The notes under the pieces were generated by a model that was not told the origin of the DNA, did no database searches, and worked only from the letters and a program-made list of their open reading frames with translations. Positions 10,286-21,646 of a stretch of 56,000 nt of DNA are shown here, piece after piece (within the stretch, counting starts at the first letter, position 1; every line of letters begins with the position of its first letter). The position numbers and the translations under genes are program-made. This stretch comes from Prorocentrum cordatum (lineage: Eukaryota > Sar > Dinophyceae > Prorocentrales > Prorocentraceae), in NCBI GenBank assembly GCA_963575745.1, contig CAUYUJ010019252.1:1-56000 (forward strand), given 5' to 3'.

Positions 10286-10760
10286 CGTCTTGGAGCCCCC
10301 TTGGAGCCCTCTTGTTGAGGCCCTCTCGGAGCGGACTGGGGGAAGGTCGGGGCCCCGGCGGACGAGTTCTTCATCATCTTGAATAGCGCTATACATTCCC
10401 AGGGCCAGGGGCAAATCCCACACATGCATCTAACGCTACATACACACAAAAACACAGAGCCCGCTTGCTGCATGCTGAGGGGAAAAGAAGACTGCATGGA
10501 GTCCAATCAACGTTTGAGCTGAGGGGGCCCTTCCTCTTGCGCCGATGGGGCCTCAGCGCCGCGTGGTATCCCAGCCAGTGCTTGCGCTGAAGGGGCCCTA
10601 TCACCAACTGTTACAATGAGGGTCGCCTTCTCCCCATCATCATCCTCGCCCCCGCCCGCGCCATTTCCTAGCCCGTCCAAGGTTTTTTTTTTGTCGCGGG
10701 GCGCCAACTACTACTGCTACTACTACTGCTGCTGGCTGCCCCCAACAACAACAACCGGTG

Positions 10761-10935
10761 ATGGACGCAGATTGGGGTTCCGATGCTGTTGAGGAGCCCC
10801 GACGACGACGCCCCAACGGCCGGCCGCGGGCGATGCTGATGACGAATAAGAAGCCCGCCGCCGCAGCCAGAATGATCACCAAAAAGCGACCAGCCTCGAC
10901 GCCAACAACGAGTCGGCGCCATCCAATCCCGGTCC
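10761..10935 (+). CDS. Candidate first exon, Lys/Arg/Ala-rich N-terminus (MDADW)
   Basis: ATG at 10,761 opens MDADWGSDAVEEPRRRRPNG followed by a basic stretch (NKKPAAAARMITKKRPAST). Basic KKPAA/KKRPA stretches after a short acidic start are common at N-termini of dinoflagellate mobile-element-type proteins (recalled, not searched). A similar start, MDSDWPDLQPATKRPRL, occurs at 20,003 before gene B. By position this could be the first exon of the methyltransferase gene at 13,513, but no donor is assigned and the 3' limit is a guess. Confidence 0.33.
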
Positions 10936-11246
10936 CGGACCCCATCGCTGTGTGCGGAGCTGTCGGCCAGGCCGCGGGCTGGTCGAACCGCCTCCTCTCC
11001 AATCGCGCCGCCCAACTTGGGGTCCAAAGTCAGGGGGGGCCCGCCGGGCAGGAGGAAGATGATGGGCAGGAGAAGGAGAAAGATAAGAAGGATGAGGATG
11101 ATGATGAGGGGGGATGGCGAGGAGGGGGGGGGGGAGGAGAGCTGGGAAGGTCGCGGGGCTGGAAGATGATCAGGGCGGCCGGGGAGGTCGCGGGGAGAGG
11201 GAAGGGATGAGGAGGAGGAGGATGAGGAGGAGGAGGGTGCTGATAT

Positions 11247-13245
11247 CACACCAGCCCTCTGGGCGCGGGTGGTCTACTAGGGCGCTTCCCTTTCCAACCT
11301 CCTGCCTTTCCCTGCTCGGGAGGTTTGCCCCCCCCCCTGCGCTTGGACGGGGGGGGGGGGGAGGCGGGCCCATAGCAGCGTCCAAGATGGCCCAAGATGG
11401 CTCCAAGAGGGCCTCCGAGAGCGCAATATGGCCTCCACGATGGCCCAAGATAGCGGTAGACGGGTCAATATAGCTTCAGACACGCGTCCAAGAGGCCTCA
11501 AGACGGCCCCAAGACGGTTTCAAGTGCCCTCCGAGGCCTCCAATGACCCCCCTAAGAAGAAGAAGAAGAAGAAGCCAACATCTTTCAAATACCGAAGGGA
11601 CATCTATGTGTTTTGGCTTATCGCTTTTTCGCATCCGACGGGCTCTTGAGGCCTCGAGAAGATGGCCCCAAGATGGCACAATGCAGCCCCGCGAAGGGCC
11701 CAAGAGATCCCCAAGACGGCCCCAAGATGAGCGCCCAAGCAAGAGCGCTCCGAGAACGGGCCAAAAAGATGGTCCCAAGACTGCACGCTTGAGCTTCCGA
11801 ATGGGGAGGGGAGGGGGTGGGCGAGAATTGCCCGCCCCCCCCTGTTCTTCTTTTTTAGCCATGAGGACCAAGACGGCCCCGCGAGGCCTCCCAGAACTCC
11901 CCCAAAGAGCCCCAAGATGGCCCCGCGACCTTCCAATAGAGCCCCAAGAGGGCTCCAATAATGCCCCAATGGGACCCCACGAGCGCCCCACAAAGGCCCT
12001 AAGAGGACCTCATGATAGCCCCAAGAAAGAGCCCCAAGATGCCCCAAGAGGGGCCCAAGATAATCCCAAGAGGGCCCCAAGATGTCTCCAAGTTTCGGAA
12101 CGCACGCGAGTTTAATATTCAAAATATCCCTGTGTGACCCTACCTAGGAGTTGGAGCATTTAGGAAAGCAGCATCTACATCTACACCGACAGCTTCATTT
12201 ACATACACACCTGAATCTACAGCTACACCAACATCAACAGCGAAACTCACATCTACATCTACATGAGCACCTACATATACACCTACATCCACATCTACAT
12301 CCACATCTACATCTACACCTACATCCACAACCACATCTACACCTACATCTACATGTACATCTACAAGTTCGCATTGATGTTGGTTTTTGCTATGATATAC
12401 TGCGTTATGCTATGCCATGCAATGCTATGCTATACTATGCCATGTTGCGCTATGATATGCTATGATTTGCTGTTTTATGCCATGATATGCTGCGCCGTGC
12501 TATGCTAACCACTGCAATGCTATGGTATGATATGATATGCTGCGCTATGCTATACAATGATGCGCTATGCTATACTATGCAAGTTATGCTATGATATACG
12601 TGGCAATGCTATGTTATGTTATGCTGTGCTAATGCTTAGCAGCTGCGCTATGCTGCGCTAAGCTAAGGTAAGCTAAGCTATGCTAAGTTAAGCTAAGCAA
12701 AGCTAAGCTAAGCTAAGCTAAGGTGAGATAAGTCAAGGTACGCCAAGCTATGCTAAGCTAAACTAAGCTAAACTAGGCTAGGCTAGGCAAAGCTAAACTA
12801 AGCTAAAATGAGATAAGCTAAGCGGAGCTAAGCTAATCTAAGCCAAGCTAAGCTAATCTTAACTAACCTAAGCTTAGCCAAGCTAAGCTGGGTAAGCCCA
12901 GGGGGCGCAACTGGGAGAACCGCGGGGCGGGCCCTGGGGGAAGCACCCAGGGCGGGGAGCACTGCCCAGCCCCTTGAGCACACAGGGTAAGAACCCGTCT
13001 AGGCAGAGCCTAGGTAGGGAATCAGTGCAACAGCCATTGCGAGTCATCGAAATAATACCCCTCACCTCTCGAAGCACCATCGTAATTTGCACCGGTTGCC
13101 ACCTTAAACTTCAATGCGGGAAGCTATGTGTGATGATTGTGTTCTCGAAGACGGCTGTGCGACTGCATGCGTTCTGCCGCCCCTGATTCACCGGCCCCCC
13201 TGCTGATCGTTTCTGGATGGGCTGGTGGGGATACGCGAAGCGTTG
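11247..13245 (+). mobile_element. R2 element, copy 1, interrupted by an R1 element
   Basis: The left end is CACACCAGCCCTCTGGGCG (about 11,247) and the right end GGGCTGGTGGGG (13,219-13,230), followed by ATACGCGAAGCG. The inner part, 11,380-12,110, is a dense irregular repeat of CCAAGATGGCCCC-like units. The interior at 13,021-13,200 matches 29,102-29,285 of R2 copy 4 (starting AATCAGTGCAACAGCCATT). This shows that the R1 element at about 12,131-13,020 inserted into an older R2 copy. Confidence 0.8.
12131..13020 (-). mobile_element. R1 element, copy nested in R2
   Basis: Read on the minus strand, CCCTACCTAGG...(GC head)...(TTAGC)n...(CATAGC)n...(TGTAGA)n...CTAGGTAGGG. The ends are at 12,138-12,147 and 13,010-13,019. 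The GATGTA-type hexamer tract (12,170-12,370 on the + strand) adjoins the end that carries the TCGCACTGGGATAA-like tail, as in the other full copies. Confidence 0.85.
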
Positions 13246-13512
13246 AGAATTTCAAACGTCTCTCCATTTGAATCATTGCGGGCGCGTGCCAAATTGCAAG
13301 GAGGAGGAGACGGGGAAATGATAGGAGGGCGTGCAAACAATGCCCAACCTCACGCCCCGAAAAGATGTTACTTGCGTGCCCCCTTTGTAGTGGCATCCGA
13401 GTGCCTCCTCCGCCTCCGCCATTTTGGCGCCGCCCACGTAAACGATTGTTGAGATGACTGGGTTGTTTTTGCAGCCGCGCCCCGTTGTTGTGCTGCGCCT
13501 CCCTTCATTCAG

Positions 13513-14598
13513 GTTGCGTTGGGCAGCAATGGCAAGTATCTGGTCGGGAGTTTCTGCTCGGGCTACGACGCCCCGTGGTTGGCGCTGGAGTCCTTGAGGA
13601 TCGCGCCGCAGTTCGAGAACGCATTCGCATGTGATGTTGACGGATTATGCCGCCTGGTTCTCGAGAAGAACCACCGTGGCCTTCGCCGCGGCAACGTCTT
13701 CGGCGACATCAAGGGCATCAACATGCAGCAGCTCGCTAAGGCCATCACCGCTGATGACCAGCTCTTCTTGTTGACGGCAGGTTTCCCGTGCCAGCCCTTC
13801 TCGATGGAAGGCTATGGTTTTGGTGCAGACGATCATCGCTCCATTGCCGAGTACGTGGTGGCTGGGATCAAGGCGCTGTTGCCCAAAGGGTTTTTGTTAG
13901 AGAACGTCGAAGGGCTGCTCACCAGCCACGCGCACACATTCCACAAGATCTTGTCCGCCCTCCAGGAGATCAAGGGCAAAGGGTCCAAGGGCTACAACTT
14001 GTACTACAAGGTTCTAGACTCCCAGACTACATCTGGCCTCCCCCACTCCCGGCGCCGGCTTTTCATAGTCGGCATATGGAAATCGCTGGAGGAGCAATTC
14101 GGCTGCTTCACGTGGCCCGCCGACGCCCTCGCCGTGGATCCCCTGGACAAGTACCTCGATGCCGACAACAAAGGCACCGCCCTCCCGGAATCCAGGACCG
14201 CCCTCGCCAACTACACGAAGTGCCTGGAGAAGATCGGCGGCCCGAACGCAGCGAGCAAGTTGAAGAGAGGAAACTACGTTGGCGACCTCATGATGGGCCT
14301 CACTCGGAGGGTGAACCTGATGAAGAACGCGTGCCCATGCCTAACCCGCCAACACGCAGGAGGGAATTCTTACTGGTTGTTTTCCCGCAGTAGGTATCTC
14401 AATTTGAACGAGATGATGAAGCTCCAGGGCATCGAGCGGGGCACAGCGCGCCTCGTCAGGCCGGAGCGCGTGTCAGATCGCCAGATGAGAATGATGGTCG
14501 GAAATTCGATGGACGTGAAGGCGACGGCGCGGATCTTGACTCAGATGTTCAAGGCGATGGGTTTCTTCGCTGCGACGTTGAGGAACCCCGTTAATTGA
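13513..14598 (+). CDS. C5 cytosine-DNA methyltransferase exon
   Basis: S-adenosylmethionine-dependent methylation at C5 of cytosine is the expected activity. The family motifs appear in order. Motif I is degenerate (SFCSGYDAPWLALESL). Motif IV is FPCQPFS with the catalytic Cys codon at 13,789. Motif VI is ENVEG at 13,900. Motif VIII is HSRRRLF near 14,044, motif IX is followed by NLNEMMKLQGI, and motif X is MMVGNSM near 14,500. The exon follows a strong acceptor (TTCATTCAG|GTT). The frame is open upstream to 13,453 with a second acceptor at 13,474 and no Met start, so 5' exons are needed. It ends with two TGA codons (14,596-14,601). No target-recognition insert of DNMT1 size, BAH, CXXC or PWWP domain is seen. 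Dinoflagellate retrotransposons are known to carry DNMTs; whether this is one or a host gene is undecided. Confidence 0.88.
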   Translation, partial: VALGSNGKYLVGSFCSGYDAPWLALESLRIAPQFENAFACDVDGLCRLVLEKNHRGLRRGNVFGDIKGINMQQLAKAITADDQLFLLTAGFPCQPFSMEGYGFGADDHRSIAEYVVAGIKALLPKGFLLENVEGLLTSHAHTFHKILSALQEIKGKGSKGYNLYYKVLDSQTTSGLPHSRRRLFIVGIWKSLEEQFGCFTWPADALAVDPLDKYLDADNKGTALPESRTALANYTKCLEKIGGPNAASKLKRGNYVGDLMMGLTRRVNLMKNACPCLTRQHAGGNSYWLFSRSRYLNLNEMMKLQGIERGTARLVRPERVSDRQMRMMVGNSMDVKATARILTQMFKAMGFFAATLRNPVN

Positions 14599-14624
14599 TG
14601 ATTAGAGGCTGCAGCAGGTGATGC

Positions 14625-16010
14625 TGCTTCGACGCTTCGCGTATCATCCGCACCAACCAATCCAGAAACGATGCCCAGGAACGCTGACGGAAGAAGGGAA
14701 GAAGAGACGCACATAAACCAGAGCGGGTAACTCCGGTGAGTTGGGAGATCTTTTGTGGCGAAGGTTGCAAGTGTTACTGCTGGTGCTCTTCTTGCACCTG
14801 CTGGTACTGCTGCTGCTGCTGCCGTTGCTGCTGCCAGTGCTGTTGCTGCTGGTTCTCCGATGATGCGTAGGCGGGTAGTAATGATAATAATGGGGGGGGA
14901 GGGGGAGAAGGAGGAGGATAACATACCCAATGGTAAGAAGTAGGAAGAAACGTTACGAGCATAAGATCCTCTTATGATGTTTCTTGGGAGTTGTTTTGGA
15001 AACCTCCTGGAGCGTCTGGGGGAGCTCTTGGGCGCCTCGGGGATCACCTTGAAGCTTTTTCGGGGTCTCTTGGAGATCTCCTGAATGCCTCTCGGAGCCC
15101 CTTGTGATATCTCTTGGGCGCTTTGTTGGTGGCCTCTTGGGACGTCTTGGAGGTCTTTTCGCGGTCCTGAGGGGCTCTTGGGCGCCTTGGGTGCCCCAGG
15201 GAGGCCTCTTGGGGCCGGCGGGGGTCCTCTTAGGGGTATATTGGGGGCCCCTTATTATTTTTATTAGGGGCCATCTGGGGCTATCTCGGCGCCATCTTGT
15301 GGCCTCTTCTTCTGGGGGCCTCCTGGGCGCCTCGTGGGGCCATCTTCTCGTGTGACAGCGATCAAAAAAAGGGTGGTTCCTTAATTATTGTCGCGGCCCC
15401 CCCTCGGGCGTTCCTAAACTCGCGTCCTAGATCCTAGACCCCTCTTCTTGGGGCGCTCCTGGAGCGCTCTTGTTGGGCGCTCTTGCGGCCGTCGTCCTGG
15501 GGCTCTTTTCTTGGGCGCCCCATCGGGGCCCTCTTCTTGGGCCCGCGTGGGGCCATCTGGAGGCCTCGGGTGGCCATCGGAAACGAACAGACGAGACGGC
15601 GCACATCAGTGGTTTCCCTTCTAAGGTGTTTGAAAGATGTTGGCTTCTTCTTGGGTGCCTCCTTGTGAAGTTCTTTGGCCTCTTGGAGCCGTCTTCTTCT
15701 TGGGGCGGCCTTGGTGCCGCTTGGGGCATCTTCGGATGCATCATGATGATGAGGAATAACAGTATGCTAGCATCAGCTTGGGCCATCTTGTAGCTCATCT
15801 TGGGCTCTGCAAGGCGCTCTTGGAGCCGTCTTGGGCCCTCTGTTCGGACACTCCAACGCGTCGCAAAACCCGTCGTCCAGGTCCAGGAGGGGCAGATGTA
15901 GGGGGGGGTAAAATAATACCCCCCCCCCCGACGGGGAAAAATGAGGTTGGAAGAGGCAACTCCCCAAACAAACAACACCTACGCCCAGGAGGCTGGTGTG
16001 ATGATTAGCA
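14625..16010 (-). mobile_element. R2 element, reverse copy
   Basis: On the + strand it begins GACGCTTCGCGTATCATCCGCACCAACCAATCCAGAAACG (14,629 onward), the complement of the right end of other R2 copies with mutated bases. It ends GGAGGCTGGTGTGATGATTA (about 15,989). The inner block 15,000-15,860 is the complement of the CCAAGATGGCC repeats. It starts only about 25 bp after the methyltransferase stop codons. ORFs rich in Trp/Gly/Leu here are repeat artefacts. Confidence 0.72.
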
Positions 16011-16890
16011 CGGTGCTCAGTGCTGCTGCTGTTCTCAGGATTGCGCTGCTATGATATGCCGTGGCGCAGCAACGTGCAGGGTTGTTGTGATAATGATACC
16101 TGACCCTCCTTCTTCTTCTTCTCCTCCTTATCCTCCGCCTCCTCCCCCTCCCCATCATCACCCCCCCCCTCCCCCGCTTCTAGGTTTCTTCTAACAACAT
16201 GTTATTGCGAAGACAGCAGGGCCACCATGCTGGGGCGGGGCAACGATGGTTCATCATCATCATCATCACCATCATGACATCGCCCCACTTGGGGCCCATC
16301 GATCCTTTCCACGGGGGGGGCGGCGGGGTCCGAAGCCATGCCCCATCGATTGGCCATGCAACCTTGCAGCGTGGCTTCCCTATTTTCATCGCCCTCCGCC
16401 CCGTTTCAATTTTCTTTTTCGGAAACCCTGATCCCGACAAAATCTGAGGTTGGCTCTGCCGAGATGTCGTCGTGAAAATCATTGAGCTCTCGCCGGTGGT
16501 GGACGCCCACCGCTGCCGAGGGAACAATTTTTTTGAAAACCGCAGCTGCCGAGGGAGGGTGTGAAATCAAGATGTGCTCTCGCCATCTGCGGAATCAGAA
16601 ATAATTCCCCCCTCGCCGGCGGTGGGCGCCCACCGCTGCCGAGAGCGCTATCTTTTTTGCACGCGGCTCTCGCCAACCCCCCCCAAAACAAATTGAAAAA
16701 AAATGATTTTGGTCAGCAAGCTGTGCTCGCCCTCCTCCTCCTCCTCCTCCTCCTCCTCCTCCTCCTCCTTCGTTCTGAAGGCGGCCGAATGGGCCCGGCG
16801 AGCCTTTTCTCTCTTCCTCCCCCTTCCCCCCCCGTCATCCTCCTCCCTTTCCCTCCCTGTTGGTGTTCGGAAGGCGCTGACTTGTTCTGA
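16011..16890. other. Spacer with GC-rich palindromes, no gene supported
   Basis: It holds short TCATCATCATC runs and a (CTC)n tract at 16,733-16,768. Two related near-palindromes occur at about 16,488-16,542 and 16,608-16,643, each centred on GTGGGCGCCCAC or its variant and bounded by CTCGCCGG and CTGCCGAG. No convincing coding region is present. Confidence 0.5.
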
Positions 16891-17371
16891 AATTGTCCCA
16901 GTGCGACCCTACCTAGGAGGAGTGAGTTGGAGCCTCTACTAGCAGCAGCAAAAAAGTAGTGGATGCTGTGCTGTGCTATGCTATGCTGCGCTGTGCTGCG
17001 CTATGATGTTATGCTACGCTAGGCTGCGCTCTGTTATGCTAGGATATGATATGCTATGCTTTGCTGCGCTATGCTATGCTACTATGCTGTGCAATGCTGC
17101 GCTGTGCTATGCCATGGTATGCTATGCTGCGCTATGCTATGTTACGCTGGGTTATGTTATGCTAAGCTAAGGTAAGGTAAGCTACAGCTACGCGACGCTA
17201 AGATGATGAGACTACGTTAAGCTAAGCAATATTAAGCTGGGCTAAGATGATATACGCAACGCTGGAATACGTGGGTGCAACTACTACTGGGAGAACCGCA
17301 AGGCGGGGACTGGGTAAGCCCAGCGAGTGAGAACCCTTTATCTTCTAGGCAGAGCCTAGGAGGTAGGGAAC
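16890..17371 (-). mobile_element. R1 element, short copy
   Basis: The + strand starts TTGTCCCAGTGCGACCCTACCTAGGAG (16,893 on) and ends AGGCAGAGCCTAGGAGGTAGGGAA (about 17,346-17,369). In between are (TATGC)n and (TAAGC)n repeats. The GATGTA hexamer part is lacking. Confidence 0.82.
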
Positions 17372-17403
17372 AAGTTGGGTCATGTTGTTGGCGATGCATG
17401 AAC

Positions 17404-17442
<39 letters not shown>

Positions 17443-18090
17443 CCCTTCCTTCTGTGCTGCCCCTGTCGCCCTGCCGCCCTGTACCCCTGTCAAGTTCAGG
17501 GGCGCGGCGGTGGGCGCCGCGCTCAGCCTCGCCGCGCTGACTGATGCTGTGGGCAGTCGCTGCGCGGGAGCAGGCTGCTACGAAGGGACAGGTCGAAAAC
17601 AACCCGGACCTCCCGTGGTGGCCTCCCTGTCCAGCTTTTTGTTTCACACTTCTTCGACAGGAAAAAAGCCGACCCTCCCCAATCAGTGCTTGCGCTGGAG
17701 AAGGGGCCCACGCGGAGGTTGAACGATTTGGCGAACGTGCCCCGCCGATGATGTCGGTGTCTGGCTGAGATTTCCGAGGTCCTCGTTTTGAGTTCCAATC
17801 ATATTCGGGTGGTTGGTGGTGGGTGGTGGGTGGGTGGTGGGTGGGTGGTGGGTGGGTGGTGGGTGGGTGGGTCGTCGCGGGTGGTGGGTGGGCGGTGGTA
17901 GTAGTAGTAGGCGTGTGCGTGGTGGGTGGGCGGCGGGTGGGGTGGCCCCGCGATGGCCCCGAGATAGATGGCCCAAGCTGGCCCCGCGATGGCTCCTTGA
18001 GGACGCTTGGATATGCAAAAAAACGGCCCCAGCCCCTGGAAGCAATAATTTGGGTCGTATAATCTTCTAGTGTACCCCAGAACGTCGGGG
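17372..18090. other. Spacer with (ATC)n and (GGTGGGT)n tracts
   Basis: (ATC)n lies at 17,400-17,443 and a long GGTGGGT-type tract at 17,808-17,945, whose ORFs encode Thr/His/Pro or Gly/Trp runs. Bases 17,480-17,760 are unique-looking and open in several frames on both strands (for example 17,510-17,722 +), but nothing supports a real exon. Confidence 0.45.
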
Positions 18091-18099
18091 GTGACAACT

Positions 18100-19412
18100 C
18101 CCACCAGCCCTCCTTGTGGGCGTAGGTGGTTTATTATAGAGTTTCCTCTTCCAACTCCTTCTTCCCCTTCTTCGGGGAAGGGTTTGCTCCTCCCCCTACC
18201 CCCTCCCCTGGACCTGGACAGGAGAATTCGCGACGTGTTGGGGCGCCCAAGCAGGCCCGCGACAGCTCCAATATCGCCCCAGATAGTCACGATTGGCTAC
18301 AAGATGGCTCAATATTGTTATATCCGAATAACAATATTCCTAAATATGCAGCCGAAGATGCTCCAATAGGCCCCAATGTCGGCCCACGATGGTTCCACTG
18401 ATATGCCAACCCACTTCCCAAGACGAATGATGCCCCCAAGAAGCCGCACTTCTTCAAACACCGAAGGTAAACCACTGATATTATGTGCCTTCTCGTTTTC
18501 GTTTCGCTTCCGATGGCCATCCGGCGCCTCAAGATGGCTCCGCGATGGCCCAGGCTGTCCCCAAGATGGGCCCATAATAGCCCTAGTAGTATGAGCTCAA
18601 TAATAGTGCCCAAGAGCGCTCCAATAGCGCCCAAATATGGGTCCATGATACAATTTTAGGAGCGCCCGCCGAGGAGGGGGGGCCGTACTTATTAGGGCCC
18701 CCACTTTCTTGATCGATGTCCTCCAAGAAGATGGCCCCCCGATGCGCCCATACAGCCCCGCGATAATGGCCCCAACAATACTACGGCCCCACGATGCCCC
18801 CAAGAGACCCCCGCGAGGGCCCCAGGCGGCCCCGCGAGGCCTCCCCGAAGCACCCAAGACGCCCGCGAGTCCCTCAGGACCGCCGCGAGACCCCCGCGAC
18901 GACGTCCCACGCGGCCTCCAAAAACCGCCCAAGCGATATCCCAAGGGGGCTCCGAAATGCATTCATGAGATCTCCACGAGACCCCGAAGATGCTTCACGA
19001 CGATCCCCGAGGCACCCGTGATACCCCCAATCAGACGCCCCACGAGGTTCCCAACGCAACTCCCAAGAATATACGTCCTAAAATGATCTTATGTATGTTC
19101 GTCATGTTTCCCCCTCCTCCTTCTTCTCCTCCTTCTCCTTCTCCTCCCCGCCCCTTTATCCGCCTACGCATTATCCGAGAACCATCACCACCATCAGCAA
19201 CGTCAGCAGCGCTATCAGCAACAACAGCAGCAGCAATACCATCAGGATCAATAACACCATCAATAACACGTTCAACCTTCGCCACAACTATATCCCAATT
19301 CATCGTTGTTGCCTGCTCTGTTTCACTACTATGTGCGTCTCTGCTTCCCTTCTTCTGTCAATGTTCCTGGGCGTCGTTTCTGGATGGGCTGGTGGGGATA
19401 CGCGAAGCGTCT
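18100..19412 (+). mobile_element. R2 element, intact copy
   Basis: It has perfect 11-bp inverted ends, CCCACCAGCCC (18,100-18,110) and GGGCTGGTGGG (19,386-19,396). Conserved inner shoulders are TTTCCTCTTCCAACTCCTTC on the left and GTTTCTGGAT on the right, with ATACGCGAAGCGTC outside the right end. CCAAGATGGCCC-type repeats fill 18,250-19,060. Size is about 1.3 kb and no transposase is encoded, so it is non-autonomous. Confidence 0.8.
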
Positions 19413-20000
19413 AGATAGAATGCGGACACATGCCCCGTTGATACATCCGCACAGCCCTATCACCCTAAAGCCATATAGCTCCATAGGTGTACAATAGCCC
19501 TATAACCCTACACTTAGAAGACATGGCCATGGCCTGAGGAGGACGTGTCCACGATGGCCCTGACACGCTTCCACGATGGCCCCAATGTGGCTCCAGTGGG
19601 CCCCATGTTGTCAAACTCCGAGTTGGACATGGCCATGACCCTAGTAGTAGGCATGGCCCAATATGGCCCCATCAACATGGCCCAAGGTGGCCCCACAATG
19701 GTCCACGATGGCCCCAATATGGCCCCGCGACGGCCCCGAGCTGGCCCATGCTGGCCCAAGATGGCCCCACGAGGTGCTACGTAGAGAGATGATGATTAAA
19801 CAACTATGCCAAACTACAATGTATATTTGAACTAGACTGGGGCGGGATGCGGACCGATCGAGGTACCTGCGACACATGTCAGAAATCCACTGATTGGGGT
19901 TTTCTCTGGTGTAACTTATCCACCCCCCCGCCGCTCGTCGCTCCGCCCACCCGCCCCCCCTTCCACCGCCTCCTGCCACCAACCGTGGTGCCCCCAGGCA
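19413..20000. repeat. CCATGGCCC/GATGGCCC repeat tract and unique spacer
   Basis: About 250 bp of irregular CAATATGGCCCCA units (19,535-19,790), like the core of R2 but without R2 ends. Otherwise the stretch is unremarkable. Confidence 0.55.
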
Positions 20001-20002
20001 GG

Positions 20003-20080
20003 ATGGATTCGGACTGGCCCGACCTGCAGCCGGCAACCAAGCGGCCTCGACTTGGGACCGCCGTCAGTCGGGCTCGGCAC
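20003..20080 (+). CDS. Candidate first exon of gene B (MDSDW)
   Basis: ATG at 20,003 in context AGGATGG reads MDSDWPDLQPATKRPRLGTA, a short acidic start followed by a KRPRL nuclear-type signal. It resembles the candidate exon at 10,761. The frame stays open to 20,209, but the later part is Arg repeats, so the donor probably lies near 20,070-20,170. Placing it in gene B is inference from order and strand. Confidence 0.35.
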
Positions 20081-20224
20081 CGGCGTTGTCGCCAACGTCT
20101 TCGTCGTCGTCGTGGTCGCGGAAAAAGCAACCCCCGATTTTCCCAGGGGCTCCAAGGAAATGGCTCCGAAAAGCTTGAATTAAGGCGCCCCCCAATAATC
20201 CGATCCTAGAGCGCCTCAAGATGG

Positions 20225-21120
20225 CCCCAACAAGAGGGCTCCACGACGTGCTGTGTATTTGTTGTCGTTCGGTGTGTGCTGTGTGATGTTTGTTGTCGGC
20301 GTTGACTGCGTTGCGTTTTTTTCTGCTGGGGCGTGATGCGCGACATTTTTGCTGGAGCGTGCTCTGTGGTTTCTGTGTGGTGCGCGGTGTTGTTGGCGGT
20401 GCGTGCTGTGTGATTATTGTTGGCGGTGTGTTCTGTGTGGTTCGTGATGCGCCAGTTCCGTGAGCGCGTTGTTGTTGGTGTCGTTGTTAATGTTGCTGAT
20501 GTGTACTGTGTGATTTTTGTTGCTGGTGTGCGCCGTGTGATCTGGGTTTTCAGTGTGTGCTGCTGAGCGGATTTATGGCTGTTGTAGGGCTTGGCTTCAA
20601 GGATTTTGTCGGGGCCAGGTCGTAGGGATGTTTTATTAGGGGCCTGACTTCAAGGATGTTTTACGGGCCACGTTCTAGGGGTGTTGCATGGGCCGGGCTT
20701 TAGGGATGTTTTAGGGCTGGGCTTTACGACTGTTCCAAAGGTCGGGCTTTATTTGGGCGTTTTTGGGCCGGGCTTTTTTTAGGATGGCGTTTTAAGGGCC
20801 GCGCGTTAGGGAATGGTTTATTATGGGCCTGGCTTTCCGGATGTTTTTGGTGGCTGTGCTATGTGTGCCGTGTGATTTTTGTTGCGGGTGTGTTCGATGT
20901 TTTTTTCGTTGCTCGTGCGTACTGTGTCTTCTTCGTTGTCGCTGGTGCGTGCCGTGCGATGCTGTCGCTGGTGTGCGCCGCGCGATGTGACCGAATTTGT
21001 TGCCCCCAACGTTGGTTGTTGCCCCCAGGGGCTGGGGCGCGCCATCATGCTGCCCCAAGGAGGGCGGGCCGGCGGGGGTCTCCATGGGGCCTCTGGGAGA
21101 CCTCTTCTCATTATTTAGGC
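20225..21120 (-). repeat. R5 repeat, copy 2 (reverse)
   Basis: It carries the same two repeat types as 9,860-10,285 in reverse: GTGTGCTGTGTGATTTTTGTTG units (20,255-20,560 and 20,845-20,985) and TAGGGATGTTTTAGGGGCCGGGCTT units (20,580-20,840). Alternative ORFs are Cys/Val/Phe-rich repeats, not genes. Confidence 0.72.
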
Positions 21121-21242
21121 CTGCTGTGAGTTTACGACGGGGGTGGGGGGGGGCTAACAACAACTAACTACGGAAATCCCCGCGTGAACCCCAAGCACCA
21201 ACAAGGGGCCGGGGCCCTCCTAGCGAGTTTTCAACGTTTCAG

Positions 21243-21646
21243 GCGAATCCCCCGCCACCCAGGACCGGGGCGCAGTCGACGAGATCATCATCTTCTTCCC
21301 CTCGGACCCCAGCGCCTCCTCCTTCATCGCCGCGCCCCGTGACCAGACCGCCCCGGGTTCCATTGAAGGCTCGCTACAACAAAGTGGTCAAATGCGGATC
21401 CCGCCAACCATCTAAAAACGCCACGTACGTCGCCAAGTTGAGCACTACCGACCCCGACCGAATTCACTGGGAGAGCTGCAACGTCCGGGGTTGCGGGCAT
21501 TGTCTCTGGGCATCGAGAAAGCGCAAATGGCTCCAATCATACCCCCTGCCAGAGTCTAACCAGAGTTGGATTCGCACAACCTACGACAAGAACAATGCAC
21601 CGCGCGCTCCCGCTAGCGACCGCCGTGCCCCCGCCAAGAGAAAGAC
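21243..21646 (+). CDS. Candidate exon upstream of the gene B zinc finger, frame uncertain
   Basis: It follows a good acceptor (TTTTCAACGTTTCAG|GCG). Two frames look protein-like. One (from 21,245) reads [20 protein letters not shown] to a stop near 21,413 or a GT donor before it. The other (from 21,243) is Ser/Pro/Arg rich, then [19 protein letters not shown] and CNVRGCGHC, and stays open to the R1 element. I cannot choose between them. The 3' limit given is where R1 begins. Confidence 0.35.

Noticed and set aside
18390-18400. Possible TATA- or polyadenylation-type signals in AT-rich spots of the repeats
   Set aside because: Dinoflagellate promoters lack canonical TATA boxes, and isolated matches in repeat DNA carry no weight.
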